From assembly GCA_002361775.1 (NCBI GenBank), contig DETV01000100.1, positions 39,622 to 103,621 of the forward strand: DNA of 64,000 nt. Direction: 5' to 3'. Positions 1-8,241 of the stretch are shown piece by piece. Below the pieces are notes generated by a model. That model worked only from the letters and a program-made list of their open reading frames with translations, did not search any database and had not been told where the DNA came from. A program made the translations under genes and the position numbers. The stretch is from Eubacterium sp. UBA3279. Lineage in GTDB: Bacteria; Bacillota; Clostridia; Lachnospirales; Lachnospiraceae. Every line of letters begins with the position of its first letter. Within the stretch, counting starts at the first letter, position 1.

Positions 1-138
1 GAATGTAATTGCAGAAAAATCTTTATCACCATCTAAAAGATTGATTTCTTCCACTTTCTTTTCCCAGGGCTGCAACAGATATTCGCCCGCCTTTTTCGTC
101 CCTCCTGTGGGGCTGAAATGAATATGAAATATTTTCAT
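1..138 (-). CDS. Partial flavodoxin-like protein (possible EFR1-type ferredoxin/flavodoxin), N-terminus only
   Basis: Only the first 46 codons are inside the window; the gene runs off the left edge. The start at 138 has an AGAGGA ribosome binding site about seven bases upstream. The protein begins MKIFHIHFSPTGGT, the phosphate-binding loop pattern (S-P-T-G-G-T) that starts flavodoxin-fold domains of EFR1-family proteins, in which an FMN domain is followed by a 2[4Fe-4S] ferredoxin domain. The ferredoxin part would lie outside the window, so the fusion is an inference. It is on the same strand as the nitroreductase at 158-685, 19 bases downstream of that gene's stop, so the two are probably cotranscribed redox genes. 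Confidence 0.6.
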   Translation of the reverse strand, partial: MKIFHIHFSPTGGTKKAGEYLLQPWEKKVEEINLLDGDKDFSAITF

Positions 139-157
139 GACGCATTCCTCTTTTCAA

Positions 158-685
158 TCATTTAACATAAAATACTCTGTTTTCTTTCCGGGGGGCGGCT
201 TTTGGAGATTCTCCTTCTGCATATCCGAGAATACAATGACCAATTCCTTCGTACTCTCCTTCAATACCAAGAGATTTTAACAGTTCTTTTCCCCATTCTG
301 TGTCAAACTCTTCTTTTGCTCTGTGTATCCAGCAGCTTCCAATCCCCAGATCATGGGCAGCCAACATCAGGTTCCCCATTACCAGGCTGCCATCATACAC
401 CCGATTGGAAATTTCTTTTTTCCCCAGTACGATCAATACTGCAGGCGCTCCGTAAAATGGATCAAATCCTTCTTTCCAGCCACCGATTTCTCTGTTTTTT
501 TCTGCAAGTTCATCTCTCAGTTTTTTGTCCGTAACCTGAATAATAATAGGATTTTGTGTCCCCATTCCACTGGCGGCATATAAACCTGCCTCTATGATCT
601 GATCCAGTATTTCCTGTGAAACAGGATCTGATTTATACTTTCTGATACTTCTTCTTGTTTTCATATTCTCCAAAACTGTACTCAT
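158..685 (-). CDS. Nitroreductase family protein
   Basis: This 175-residue protein belongs to the FMN-dependent nitroreductase family (NAD(P)H:acceptor oxidoreductases, usually homodimeric and cytosolic). The N-terminal FMN-phosphate motif TRRSIRKY sits at residues 10-17, the dimer and FMN segment LGIGSCWIHRA lies near residues 112-122, and the usual C-terminal segment with basic residues closes the protein. Length is typical of the short subgroup. The start at 685 has a clear AAAGGGGAA ribosome binding site. The physiological substrate cannot be read from sequence. It lies directly upstream, in transcription order, of the partial flavodoxin-like gene, consistent with a flavin redox pair. Confidence 0.85.
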   Translation of the reverse strand: MSTVLENMKTRRSIRKYKSDPVSQEILDQIIEAGLYAASGMGTQNPIIIQVTDKKLRDELAEKNREIGGWKEGFDPFYGAPAVLIVLGKKEISNRVYDGSLVMGNLMLAAHDLGIGSCWIHRAKEEFDTEWGKELLKSLGIEGEYEGIGHCILGYAEGESPKAAPRKENRVFYVK

Positions 686-760
686 AATAATTTCCCCTTT
701 CTGAAAAATTTTTTAGCCGCTCACATATAATTGAAACTGCAAAAAATATGAATCATAAAT

Positions 761-1240
761 TTATTTATGATATGGTTCGTTACTCATAATCCGATAACTC
801 CGATAAATCTGTTCTAATAAAATCACCCGCATAAGCTGATGCGGAAAGGTCATCTTAGAAAAACTGAGTCCATAATCAGATCTTTTCAGCACTTCCTGGC
901 TAAGTCCGATAGAACCTCCTATGACAAAACAGATATGGCTTTTTCCCTGAATTCCCAGAGTTTCTATTTTTCTGGAAAATTCAACAGAATCCAGCATCTT
1001 GCCTCCGATCTCCAGAGTGATCACGTAAGCATCCTCTTTAATATGTTTTAGAATACGCTCTCCTTCTTTTTGACGGATTCCTTCCTCCACAGTTTCACTG
1101 GCATTCTCCGGCGTTTTTTCATCAGCCACCTCCAGAATTTCCAGTTTGCAATATTTACTGAGACGTTTGCTATATTCAGCAATAGCATCCCGGAGATATT
1201 TTTCCTTGATTTTTCCTACAGTTATCACGGTGATTTTCAT
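761..1240 (-). CDS. rlmH: 23S rRNA (pseudouridine-1915-N3)-methyltransferase RlmH
   Basis: This 159-residue protein is RlmH, a SPOUT-class methyltransferase that methylates pseudouridine 1915 in helix 69 of 23S rRNA on assembled 70S ribosomes. Visible family marks are the opening MKITVITVGKIKEKYL, the knotted SAM-binding segment FVIGGSIGLS near residues 105-114, and the C-terminal FPHQLMRVILLEQIYR followed by the near-invariant ending NEPYHK. Length equals the family norm. It functions as a dimer in the cytosol. It lies 27 bases downstream of the alkD-like gene on the same strand, which suggests cotranscription. Confidence 0.96.
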   Translation of the reverse strand: MKITVITVGKIKEKYLRDAIAEYSKRLSKYCKLEILEVADEKTPENASETVEEGIRQKEGERILKHIKEDAYVITLEIGGKMLDSVEFSRKIETLGIQGKSHICFVIGGSIGLSQEVLKRSDYGLSFSKMTFPHQLMRVILLEQIYRSYRIMSNEPYHK

Positions 1241-1267
1241 AAACCAGTATGCTCTCTTTCTGCTTAG

Positions 1268-1948
1268 TCATCGTTTTAATGTGAGTAAACGATCTTTTTC
1301 TTCTTTTGATATCCGGTGAGATTCCCGTATTTTCTGGATTCCTTTATTGTGAGTAAACTCATCCAGCCGATCTCTTTCCAGATAGTTCCAGGTTTCTGAA
1401 GGATATTTAATATAACAGATGGACACCAGCCATGCAGCCCCCATTTTTACATAATATCCTTCATGATGAATCTGATCCAGGAGGGAAAAAATCCGGCAAA
1501 GATATTTTTCCTGAACAAAATAATCCAGCAGAGAAACCAGACCGAAACGAATCTGATATTCCTGATTGCTGAATGCATAGGCAGATATAAAATCGAACCA
1601 ATAATCCTGATCTTTTTTCATAAATTTCCAGGTATTACAACAACAATCACAGATTGCCCAATTATTAATCTGAGGAATGAAACTTTCCAGATATGCTGTC
1701 TGTTCTTCCAAACTTAATTTGCCATATCCGATCAACATTCCTTTGATCATCAGTTCTTCATAACAATCTTCCTGCAATTGTTCCCATATTTTTTTCCAGT
1801 CTTCTTTTGCGGCAGTTTTTGCTATCTCTCTCAACCGGGGCATCCGAACTCCCAACATAGAAGTAAGTCCCGGAACAAGACTTTGATGAAATTCTTTATA
1901 AGAGGGTTCTGCCCATTTTTGTAATTCTGTTCTTATAGTATCTATCAT
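1268..1948 (-). CDS. DNA alkylation repair protein, AlkD-like HEAT-repeat glycosylase family
   Basis: This 226-residue protein resembles the AlkC/AlkD family of DNA glycosylases made of HEAT-like helical repeats, which excise alkylated bases without flipping them out. Support comes from the all-helical character, a segment near residues 30-45 (GVRMPRLREIAKTAAK) and Trp/Asp-containing helices such as INNWAICDCCCNTWKF around residues 90-105. Many gut Firmicutes carry this short form and its activity on alkylated DNA is inferred from the family only. The start is ATG at 1948 with a weak GGGAA ribosome binding site, so expression may be low. It follows the nfnB terminator and precedes rlmH. Confidence 0.8.
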   Translation of the reverse strand: MIDTIRTELQKWAEPSYKEFHQSLVPGLTSMLGVRMPRLREIAKTAAKEDWKKIWEQLQEDCYEELMIKGMLIGYGKLSLEEQTAYLESFIPQINNWAICDCCCNTWKFMKKDQDYWFDFISAYAFSNQEYQIRFGLVSLLDYFVQEKYLCRIFSLLDQIHHEGYYVKMGAAWLVSICYIKYPSETWNYLERDRLDEFTHNKGIQKIRESHRISKEEKDRLLTLKR

Positions 1949-1970
1949 AGATTCCCTGTGGTATTTAAGG

Positions 1971-1998
1971 AAAAGAGGCCAGTATTCCGGCCTCTTTC
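1971..1998 (-). terminator. Intrinsic terminator after nfnB
   Basis: The inverted repeat AAGAGGCC / GGCCTCTT, with an eight-base loop, is followed on the minus strand by a short U-rich run (CTCTTTTCC). It lies about 20 bases beyond the nfnB stop and ends the nfnAB transcript just before the alkD-like start. Confidence 0.75.
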
Positions 1999-2016
1999 CT
2001 GCTACATATATGTATA

Positions 2017-3411
2017 TTATTTTGTTTTATTGCGAATAAATTCGTCAATTCCTTTTGCTGCTGCTTTACCTGCACCCATGGCAAGAATAACAGTAGCTGC
2101 TCCTGTAACTGCATCTCCGCCGGCATATACGCCTTCTTTAGAAGTAGCGCCTGTCTCTTCGTCGGCGATAATACATTTTCTTCTGTTGATATCAAGACCG
2201 ATAGTTGTAGAAGAAATCAGTGGGTTTGGAGATGTTCCCAGAGACATGATAACTGTATCCGCTTCCATCTCAAATTCAGAACCTTCAATAACGACTGGAC
2301 GTCTTCTTCCGGATGCATCCGGCTCTCCCAGTTCCATACGTACGCATTTGATTGCTTTTACCCAGCCATTTTCATCTGCAACGATCTCGGTAGGATTGGT
2401 AAGAAGATCAAAAATGATGCCTTCTTCTTTTGCATGATGAACTTCTTCTCTTCTTGCAGGAAGTTCTTCTTCACTTCTTCTGTATACAACATGAACTTCT
2501 GCTCCAAGACGAAGAGCTGTTCTTGCCGCATCCATGGCAACATTACCACCGCCTACTACAACTACCTTTTTACCGGTAACGATAGGAGTATCATGATCAT
2601 CACGGAAAGCTTTCATCAGGTTACTTCTTGTCAGGTATTCATTGGCAGAGAATACACCATTGGAAACTTCTCCCGGAATTCCCATAAACATAGGAAGACC
2701 AGCGCCGGATCCGATAAATACAGCTTCAAAGCCTTCTTCTGTCAGCAATTCATCAACAGTAGTTGATTTACCAATGATCACGTTTGTCTCAATTTTAACA
2801 CCCAGAGATTTTACGTTTTCTACTTCTTCTTTTACTACTTTGTCTTTTGGAAGACGGAACTCAGGAATACCATAAACCAGAACGCCGCCTGCCTGATGAA
2901 GAGCTTCGAAAATAGTTACATCGTAACCCATCTTGGCAAGATCTCCTGCGCAGGTCAGTCCGGAAGGACCAGAACCGATAACTGCTACTTTATGTCCGTT
3001 GGTGTTTTCCGGAGCTTCTGGTTTGATTCCATTTTCTTTTGCCCAGTCAGCAACAAAACGTTCCAGTTTACCAATGGAAACAGCCTCGCCTTTGATACCA
3101 CGGATACATTTTCCTTCACACTGTGTTTCCTGAGGACAGACACGACCACATACAGCCGGCAATGCGCTGGATTTTCCGATTACTTTATATGCTTCTGCAA
3201 AGTTACCTTCTTTTACTTCTTTAATGAAGCCTGGAATATCAATATTTACAGGACATCCCTGTACACACTTTGCATTTTTACATGTAAGACATCTGGAAGC
3301 TTCTTCCATAGCCTCTTCTTTATTATATCCAAGACATACTTCGTCAAAGTTTGTTGCTCTTACTTTTGGCTCCTGCTCTCTGACAGGTACTTTCTTTAAT
3401 ACGTCTCCCAT
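2017..3411 (-). CDS. nfnB: NfnB / GltA-type NADPH oxidoreductase subunit (NADH-dependent ferredoxin:NADP oxidoreductase large subunit)
   Basis: This 464-residue protein has the architecture of the glutamate synthase small-subunit family. Two N-terminal [4Fe-4S] Cys clusters (C41, C44, C49, C53 and C88, C92, C98, C102) are followed by an FAD-binding Rossmann motif VIGSGPSG near 144-151 and an NADPH motif VVVGGGNVAMDAA near 290. It is often annotated gltA. Here it follows an NfnA-type subunit with a one-base TAATG overlap, and no glutamate synthase large subunit is nearby, so NfnB is the better call. In NfnAB this subunit performs flavin-based electron bifurcation between NADPH, ferredoxin and NAD. 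A terminator follows at 1971-1998. Confidence 0.85.
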   Translation of the reverse strand: MGDVLKKVPVREQEPKVRATNFDEVCLGYNKEEAMEEASRCLTCKNAKCVQGCPVNIDIPGFIKEVKEGNFAEAYKVIGKSSALPAVCGRVCPQETQCEGKCIRGIKGEAVSIGKLERFVADWAKENGIKPEAPENTNGHKVAVIGSGPSGLTCAGDLAKMGYDVTIFEALHQAGGVLVYGIPEFRLPKDKVVKEEVENVKSLGVKIETNVIIGKSTTVDELLTEEGFEAVFIGSGAGLPMFMGIPGEVSNGVFSANEYLTRSNLMKAFRDDHDTPIVTGKKVVVVGGGNVAMDAARTALRLGAEVHVVYRRSEEELPARREEVHHAKEEGIIFDLLTNPTEIVADENGWVKAIKCVRMELGEPDASGRRRPVVIEGSEFEMEADTVIMSLGTSPNPLISSTTIGLDINRRKCIIADEETGATSKEGVYAGGDAVTGAATVILAMGAGKAAAKGIDEFIRNKTK

Positions 3412-4298
3412 TATTCGTCACCTCCGCAATGTCCGCATCCACCGTGATGAGTATCCCCCTCACGCAGTTTCAATAATGCTCTTCCTTCTTCTGTCTTATA
3501 CATCTGCTGTCTCTGCATAGCCAGATTCCAGTCAATGAGATGACCGTCAAATTCCGGTCCGTCAACACATGCGAACTTCACTTCACCGCCTACGATCACA
3601 CGGCAAGCGCCACACATACCTGTTCCATCAACCATGATCGGATTCATGGAAACGATGGTAGGAATATCATATTTTTTCGTTGTCAGGCAACAGAACTTCA
3701 TCATGATCATAGGTCCGATAGCCACACATCTTGTATATGTTTTTCCTTCAGCAACCAGGTCGTCAATAACTTTTGTAACCATACCGCTTCTGCCGTAAGA
3801 ACCATCATCTGTAGTAATATACAAATTACCTGCCACAGCTTCCATTTCTTTTTCCAGAATAATCAGATCTTTTGTCTTTGCTCCCACAATTACATCTGCA
3901 TCAATACCATGCTCATGCAACCATTTTACCTGGGGATAAACCGGTGCAGTACCTACACCACCTGCAACAAACAGGATTTTTTCTTTTTTCAGCGCTTCCA
4001 GATCTTCGCTCACAAATTCGGACGGACATCCCAGAGGCCCTACAAAATCCTCAAAGGAATCTCCTGCCTGTAATTTGGCAAATTTTTCTGTAGATGCACC
4101 GATTGGCTGGAATACGATAGTAATAGTTCCTGCTTCTCTGTCATAATCGCAGATAGTCAACGGAATACGCTCTCCTGCATCATCCTGTTTTACAATAACA
4201 AACTGTCCAGGCTGGCAGTGTTTTGCTACCATTGGTGCTTCTACAACCATGAGATATACGATCTCATTAAGTTTTTCCGCTTTGATAATTTTGTACAT
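3411..4298 (-). CDS. nfnA: NfnA-type FAD/[2Fe-2S] NAD-binding subunit
   Basis: This 295-residue protein belongs to the PyrK/sulfide dehydrogenase family: an FAD-binding beta-barrel with the RIPLTICDYD motif, an NAD-binding domain (LFVAGGVGTAPVYPQV near 130), and a late Cys cluster in DGTGMCGACRVIVGG followed by FACVDGPEFDG, the [2Fe-2S] site. The C-terminus carries an extra His/Cys tail (HHGGCGHCGG), whose role is unknown. It partners NfnB to couple NADH and reduced ferredoxin to NADP reduction in the cytosol. A perfect AGGAGG ribosome binding site precedes the start at 4298. An inverted repeat at 4323-4354 lies in its 5' leader. Confidence 0.87.
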   Translation of the reverse strand: MYKIIKAEKLNEIVYLMVVEAPMVAKHCQPGQFVIVKQDDAGERIPLTICDYDREAGTITIVFQPIGASTEKFAKLQAGDSFEDFVGPLGCPSEFVSEDLEALKKEKILFVAGGVGTAPVYPQVKWLHEHGIDADVIVGAKTKDLIILEKEMEAVAGNLYITTDDGSYGRSGMVTKVIDDLVAEGKTYTRCVAIGPMIMMKFCCLTTKKYDIPTIVSMNPIMVDGTGMCGACRVIVGGEVKFACVDGPEFDGHLIDWNLAMQRQQMYKTEEGRALLKLREGDTHHGGCGHCGGDE

Positions 4299-4322
4299 AA
4301 CATCCTCCTAGTTCTTTTATTT

Positions 4323-4354
4323 TAACACGTAGAGTTTTCTTTGGTAACGTGTTA
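4323..4354. repeat. Inverted repeat in the nfnAB leader (possible operator or RNA hairpin)
   Basis: Perfect eight-base arms TAACACGT and ACGTGTTA are separated by 16 bases, 25 bases upstream of the nfnA start and downstream of the putative -10 box. The spacing suits either a looped protein site or an RNA hairpin; no U-run follows, so it is not a terminator. It does not match the usual Rex consensus. Confidence 0.45.
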
Positions 4355-4368
4355 CAATCTTCAGTTCC

Positions 4369-4397
4369 ATTTTGCCACAAACGTGGGGAAAAATCAA
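4369..4397 (-). promoter_or_regulatory. Possible nfnAB promoter
   Basis: On the minus strand TTGATT is followed after 17 bases by CAAAAT. The -10 box is poor (four of six), so the promoter is plausible but not firm. Confidence 0.35.
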
Positions 4398-4456
4398 TAC
4401 ATGGTACTATATTTCTCGAATTAATCCATCTTTCAAAAAAACAGATATCCGCAGGA

Positions 4457-5608
4457 TTATTCCGGATCGCTTAACGTATAAATAGCGCTTCCCGGATAAC
4501 CCATCTGACCATGCTCATCCACAAGAACTGCGTAAAATGTATGCGTTCCTTTTAACATTTCCACCGGTTCTGACGGATCGTATAAAGTACTGTTTTTTGT
4601 AGGCTTTTCATCAAAAGCATAATATGCTTTACATCCATCCGGCACGATGATATAGATTTTGGTATCCATGTCTGTGGTAAATTTTCCGGATGAAGGAGAA
4701 ATCTGAGGAGGCGCCGGAGGTTCAAATTCAATCACGTATTCTCGGGAAATTACCTCGCTGGGGATTCCCTTTTCATTTACGGATATCGCCTTTACCACCG
4801 TAGTACCCGCTTCGAGAAGAATACTTTCCGTGTAGAGTTTACTTTCTTTTGTGGGTTCACTGCCGTCAACAGTATAGTAAATCGTGGATTTATCGTCTCG
4901 AACATAAAGCTGGAGACTCTTTACATCTGAATATTCTCCTCCTGGAAGGCTGAAAACAGGATCTGCAGGAATATATGCTGCATACTTTTCCTTCACCTTA
5001 TCATCCTTACATTCTTTCAATAAATCACGGATTTTATCTGATTCATCATTTTTTTCATATAATTTAATCAACTGACCATAGGCAGATACTTGATCCGGCT
5101 GTTCTTTAATCAGGGAAAGCAGAGTACTTTCTGCTTTTTCTTCTTTGTCCAGACATACAAGAACCTGAGCCAAAAGAAGCTGCGCATCTGCATTTTCTTC
5201 ATCTAATACAACGGCTCTTTGTATAAATTCATAACTTTCTTCGTATTTTCTGTTAGAAAAAGCGGTATCTGCCATTCGCATCTGGTAATCGAAATCATTA
5301 TAATTCTTTTTATCCATCTGAATTTTCATCACCACTGCAGAAATGATCACCAATACAAGAATAATTCCGGATGCAATCAAAGTAATCATTCGTCTTTTCT
5401 TTTTCTTTCTGCGAAGTTCTGCGGCAGCGGCGGCTTTTTTTCGTGCGGCTTCTGCTTCTTCTCGCTCTTTTTTTTCTTTTTTTATCCGTTCCTGTTCCAT
5501 CAGACTACCAAAAGAATCATAATCCGGAACCCATTGAACTTCCTGACCGCACTTCAAACAGAAAAGTCGTCCTTCCTCAATCGGCTCTCCACAATTTGAA
5601 CACTTCAT
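4457..5608 (-). CDS. Zinc-ribbon/TPR membrane protein with two chitobiase/FN3-associated domains
   Basis: This 383-residue protein starts with a zinc ribbon (CSNCGEP at residues 3-9, then CLKCGQE at 17-23), then a charged Lys/Glu/Ala helix to about residue 70, one membrane segment (about 75-95), and TPR-like helices (about 100-205). Two repeats follow resembling the C-terminal chitobiase/hexosaminidase (CHB_HEX_C, FN3-associated) domain; the first contains IYYTVDGSEPTKESKLY and the second AYYAFDEKPTKNSTLYD. The domain order implies a cytosolic metal-binding head and an extracytoplasmic C-terminus. Similar proteins are common and uncharacterised in Lachnospiraceae. No specific function can be assigned. 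It follows ftsK by 74 bases on the same strand. Confidence 0.7.
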   Translation of the reverse strand: MKCSNCGEPIEEGRLFCLKCGQEVQWVPDYDSFGSLMEQERIKKEKKEREEAEAARKKAAAAAELRRKKKKRRMITLIASGIILVLVIISAVVMKIQMDKKNYNDFDYQMRMADTAFSNRKYEESYEFIQRAVVLDEENADAQLLLAQVLVCLDKEEKAESTLLSLIKEQPDQVSAYGQLIKLYEKNDESDKIRDLLKECKDDKVKEKYAAYIPADPVFSLPGGEYSDVKSLQLYVRDDKSTIYYTVDGSEPTKESKLYTESILLEAGTTVVKAISVNEKGIPSEVISREYVIEFEPPAPPQISPSSGKFTTDMDTKIYIIVPDGCKAYYAFDEKPTKNSTLYDPSEPVEMLKGTHTFYAVLVDEHGQMGYPGSAIYTLSDPE

Positions 5609-5682
5609 TTTCTTATTCTCCTCATATTTATTGGACAGGGATATTCCTCCCCTGACATCGTATCATTTCTACTATAAAACAA

Positions 5683-8211
5683 CTACAGAGATTCTTCAAT
5701 ATAATTTTCAAATTCCTCCAGAGACATCAGCACTTTTCGCGGTTTGGTTCCTTCTTCCGGTCCCACCACGCCTGCCTCACACAGTTGATCCATAAGACGG
5801 GCTGCCCGGTTAAAACCGATTTTAAACATTCTCTGAAGCATACCAATAGAAGCTTTATCTTTTTCAATGATAAATTTTGCCGCTTCAACAAAATGTACAT
5901 CTTTCTCATCGGCAGTTCCCGTATTGCCGGATGAAGAAGAAGTGGTATTCATCATTTCCGTAATTTTCTCATTGTATACCGCATCGCTTTGATGGTTTTC
6001 CGTAAGAAATTCTACAACCTTCCCTACTTCCTGATCGGACACGAAAGACCCCTGAAGACGGGCCGGTTTCTGATATCCCTGAGGGTAATACAGCATATCG
6101 CCTTTTCCCAACAGCTTTTCTGCCCCATTCATATCCAGAATCGTCCGGGAATCCACACCGGAAGACACAGAAAATGCAATTCTGGAAGGCATATTCGCTT
6201 TGATCAGTCCTGTAATAACATTTACAGAAGGACGCTGGGTGGCAATGATCAGATGAAGACCTGCAGCACGAGCAAGCTGAGCAAGGCGGCAGATTGCATC
6301 CTCCACCTCTCCCGGAGCTACCATCATAAGATCTGCCAGCTCGTCTACGATAATAACGATCTTAGGCAATTTTTTTGGTTTGTTTTCGTCCTCAATATCT
6401 TTTAATTGCTCTACTTTCTCGTTATATCCCTTTAAATCTCTCACATTATATTCTGCAAACTTATTGTACCGCTCTGTCATTTCTGCCACTGCCCAGTTTA
6501 AAGCGCCTGCCGCCTTTTTGGGATCTGTGACAACGGGAATAAACAGGTGGGGAATTCCATTGTAAACGCTTAATTCCACCACTTTCGGGTCTATCATGAT
6601 AAGCTTGACTTCGTCAGGAGATGCTTTATACAAAATACTCATAATCAAAGTATTGATACAAACGGATTTACCGGATCCTGTAGCTCCGGCAATAAGAAGG
6701 TGGGGCATTTTTCCAATATCTGCCACCACGGTTTTTCCGCCGATATCCTTTCCCACAGCAAAAGCAAGTTCCGAAGGAAACTCCTGAAATTCTTTCGTTT
6801 CCAGCAGATCCCTCAGCATGACAGCGCTATTGGTAGCATTGGGAACTTCAATTCCCACCGCTGCTTTTCCTGGAATAGGAGCCTCAATTCGAATATCGGC
6901 TGCTGCCAGATTCAATTTGATATCATCTGTCAGACTGACGATTTTACTGACTTTTACTCCCTGTTCCGGCTGTAATTCATACCGGGTAACTGTTGGACCG
7001 CAGCTTACATTCGTCACCGTTACATCTACGCCAAAATTGTGAAGCGTGTTTTGTAACTTCATGGCCGTCTTTCTCAGATGCTCGTCAGAATCACCGGAGG
7101 TTTTTCGATTTCCCTTTTTCAACAGGTCCATTGGAGGAAATACATATTGCTTTGGTTCCTGTTTTTCTTTTTCTGAAATTTCATTTTGTATATTTTCTAC
7201 CCCGTGTTCAATTTCTTCTTTGGAAGACCGGGGGTTCTTTTTTCTCTCCCGGGAAACTGACTCTGGCGCGGGAGACACTTCTTCTCCTGTTTCTGACTGG
7301 GAGACTATTTCTGAATCCTTCTCTTCTTCCGGCGTCAGTTCCTGCATATCAAAAGGAAGATCTCCTGATAGATCATTTTCCGGTATTAATTCCTCAAAAA
7401 CAGGTCTTTGAATATGAAAATCCAGTTCCTGTGAACTGTCTGTTCCTTCTTTTGCCACAGGCTTCTCTTTTTTCTCCTGCTTTTTCTCTTTTCTTTCTTC
7501 TTTTTTTGCAGAATCTGTTTCCAATTTCATCTGTTCAAAAGCAATCGTTCTTCTCTCTTCTTTACGTCGGGAATGATTTTCTTTTGCTTCCTGATATACT
7601 TTTTCACTTTTCTTCTTAATCGGCGCCAGGAAAGGGCGCTGGGTCATAACAATAAAGGAAATAATCAGACCGATAAAAAGAACCACATAAGTTCCCAGGC
7701 TGCCAAAGGATATACATAAAACCTTCGCAAGCCCTCCTCCTATGATTCCGCCCCCTGTTTTCTGAACAGAACAATATTCAAAATATCCTGCCACAGTATC
7801 ACCCTGGGCATATCCCAGAGTAAACATATGGACCAGTCCTGTTAAGAACCAGAAGCCGAAACACAATCCTGACATTTTCCGGACAATTAATGTATTTTTC
7901 CGATTTGCCACAGCAAAAGCCACACCGAAAAAAAGAAAAACGGGAAAAAGATATTGAATCCATCCCAGCAATCCAAAGAAAAATTGAGATACCGCTTCTC
8001 CCACAGAACCACCCATACCAAAATTACCGATCATAAGGAGTATGGAAATTCCTAAAATAATAAGAACCAGAATTTCCAGTTTTAATCCATTTTCTTCCTG
8101 CTGTTTCTTTTTCGATGTAGTTCGTTTTCTGGGTGCAGATGATGATTTTCTTGTAGTTGTTTTTCTCTTCTTCCCAGATCCACTGCCTGTCTTTTTACCT
8201 GATGCCGGCAT
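5683..8211 (-). CDS. ftsK: DNA translocase FtsK/SpoIIIE family
   Basis: This 842-residue protein has the three-part FtsK/SpoIIIE plan: an N-terminal membrane domain with about four or five hydrophobic helices (residues 45-200), a long charged Lys/Glu-rich linker (200-370), then the motor with Walker A GATGSGKSVCINT near 497 and Walker B segment KIVIIVDELADLMM. A C-terminal gamma winged-helix (SIGMLQRMFKIGFNRAARLMD) would read DNA polarity sequences. It pumps chromosomal DNA across the division or sporulation septum; sequence alone does not separate FtsK from SpoIIIE. The ATG at 8211 is preferred over the GTG one codon earlier because GGGGAGGA then sits at normal distance. It is cotranscribed with uppP (30-base gap). 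Confidence 0.93.
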   Translation of the reverse strand: MPASGKKTGSGSGKKRKTTTRKSSSAPRKRTTSKKKQQEENGLKLEILVLIILGISILLMIGNFGMGGSVGEAVSQFFFGLLGWIQYLFPVFLFFGVAFAVANRKNTLIVRKMSGLCFGFWFLTGLVHMFTLGYAQGDTVAGYFEYCSVQKTGGGIIGGGLAKVLCISFGSLGTYVVLFIGLIISFIVMTQRPFLAPIKKKSEKVYQEAKENHSRRKEERRTIAFEQMKLETDSAKKEERKEKKQEKKEKPVAKEGTDSSQELDFHIQRPVFEELIPENDLSGDLPFDMQELTPEEEKDSEIVSQSETGEEVSPAPESVSRERKKNPRSSKEEIEHGVENIQNEISEKEKQEPKQYVFPPMDLLKKGNRKTSGDSDEHLRKTAMKLQNTLHNFGVDVTVTNVSCGPTVTRYELQPEQGVKVSKIVSLTDDIKLNLAAADIRIEAPIPGKAAVGIEVPNATNSAVMLRDLLETKEFQEFPSELAFAVGKDIGGKTVVADIGKMPHLLIAGATGSGKSVCINTLIMSILYKASPDEVKLIMIDPKVVELSVYNGIPHLFIPVVTDPKKAAGALNWAVAEMTERYNKFAEYNVRDLKGYNEKVEQLKDIEDENKPKKLPKIVIIVDELADLMMVAPGEVEDAICRLAQLARAAGLHLIIATQRPSVNVITGLIKANMPSRIAFSVSSGVDSRTILDMNGAEKLLGKGDMLYYPQGYQKPARLQGSFVSDQEVGKVVEFLTENHQSDAVYNEKITEMMNTTSSSSGNTGTADEKDVHFVEAAKFIIEKDKASIGMLQRMFKIGFNRAARLMDQLCEAGVVGPEEGTKPRKVLMSLEEFENYIEESL

Positions 8212-8241
8212 CACGCAATTCCTCCCCTATTTTTCTGTCTT

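Noticed and set aside
202..534. Plus-strand frames opposite the nitroreductase and similar long antisense frames opposite nfnB, ftsK, glnN and others
   Set aside because: They lie fully inside well-supported genes on the other strand and show no domain-like sequence or ribosome binding sites.
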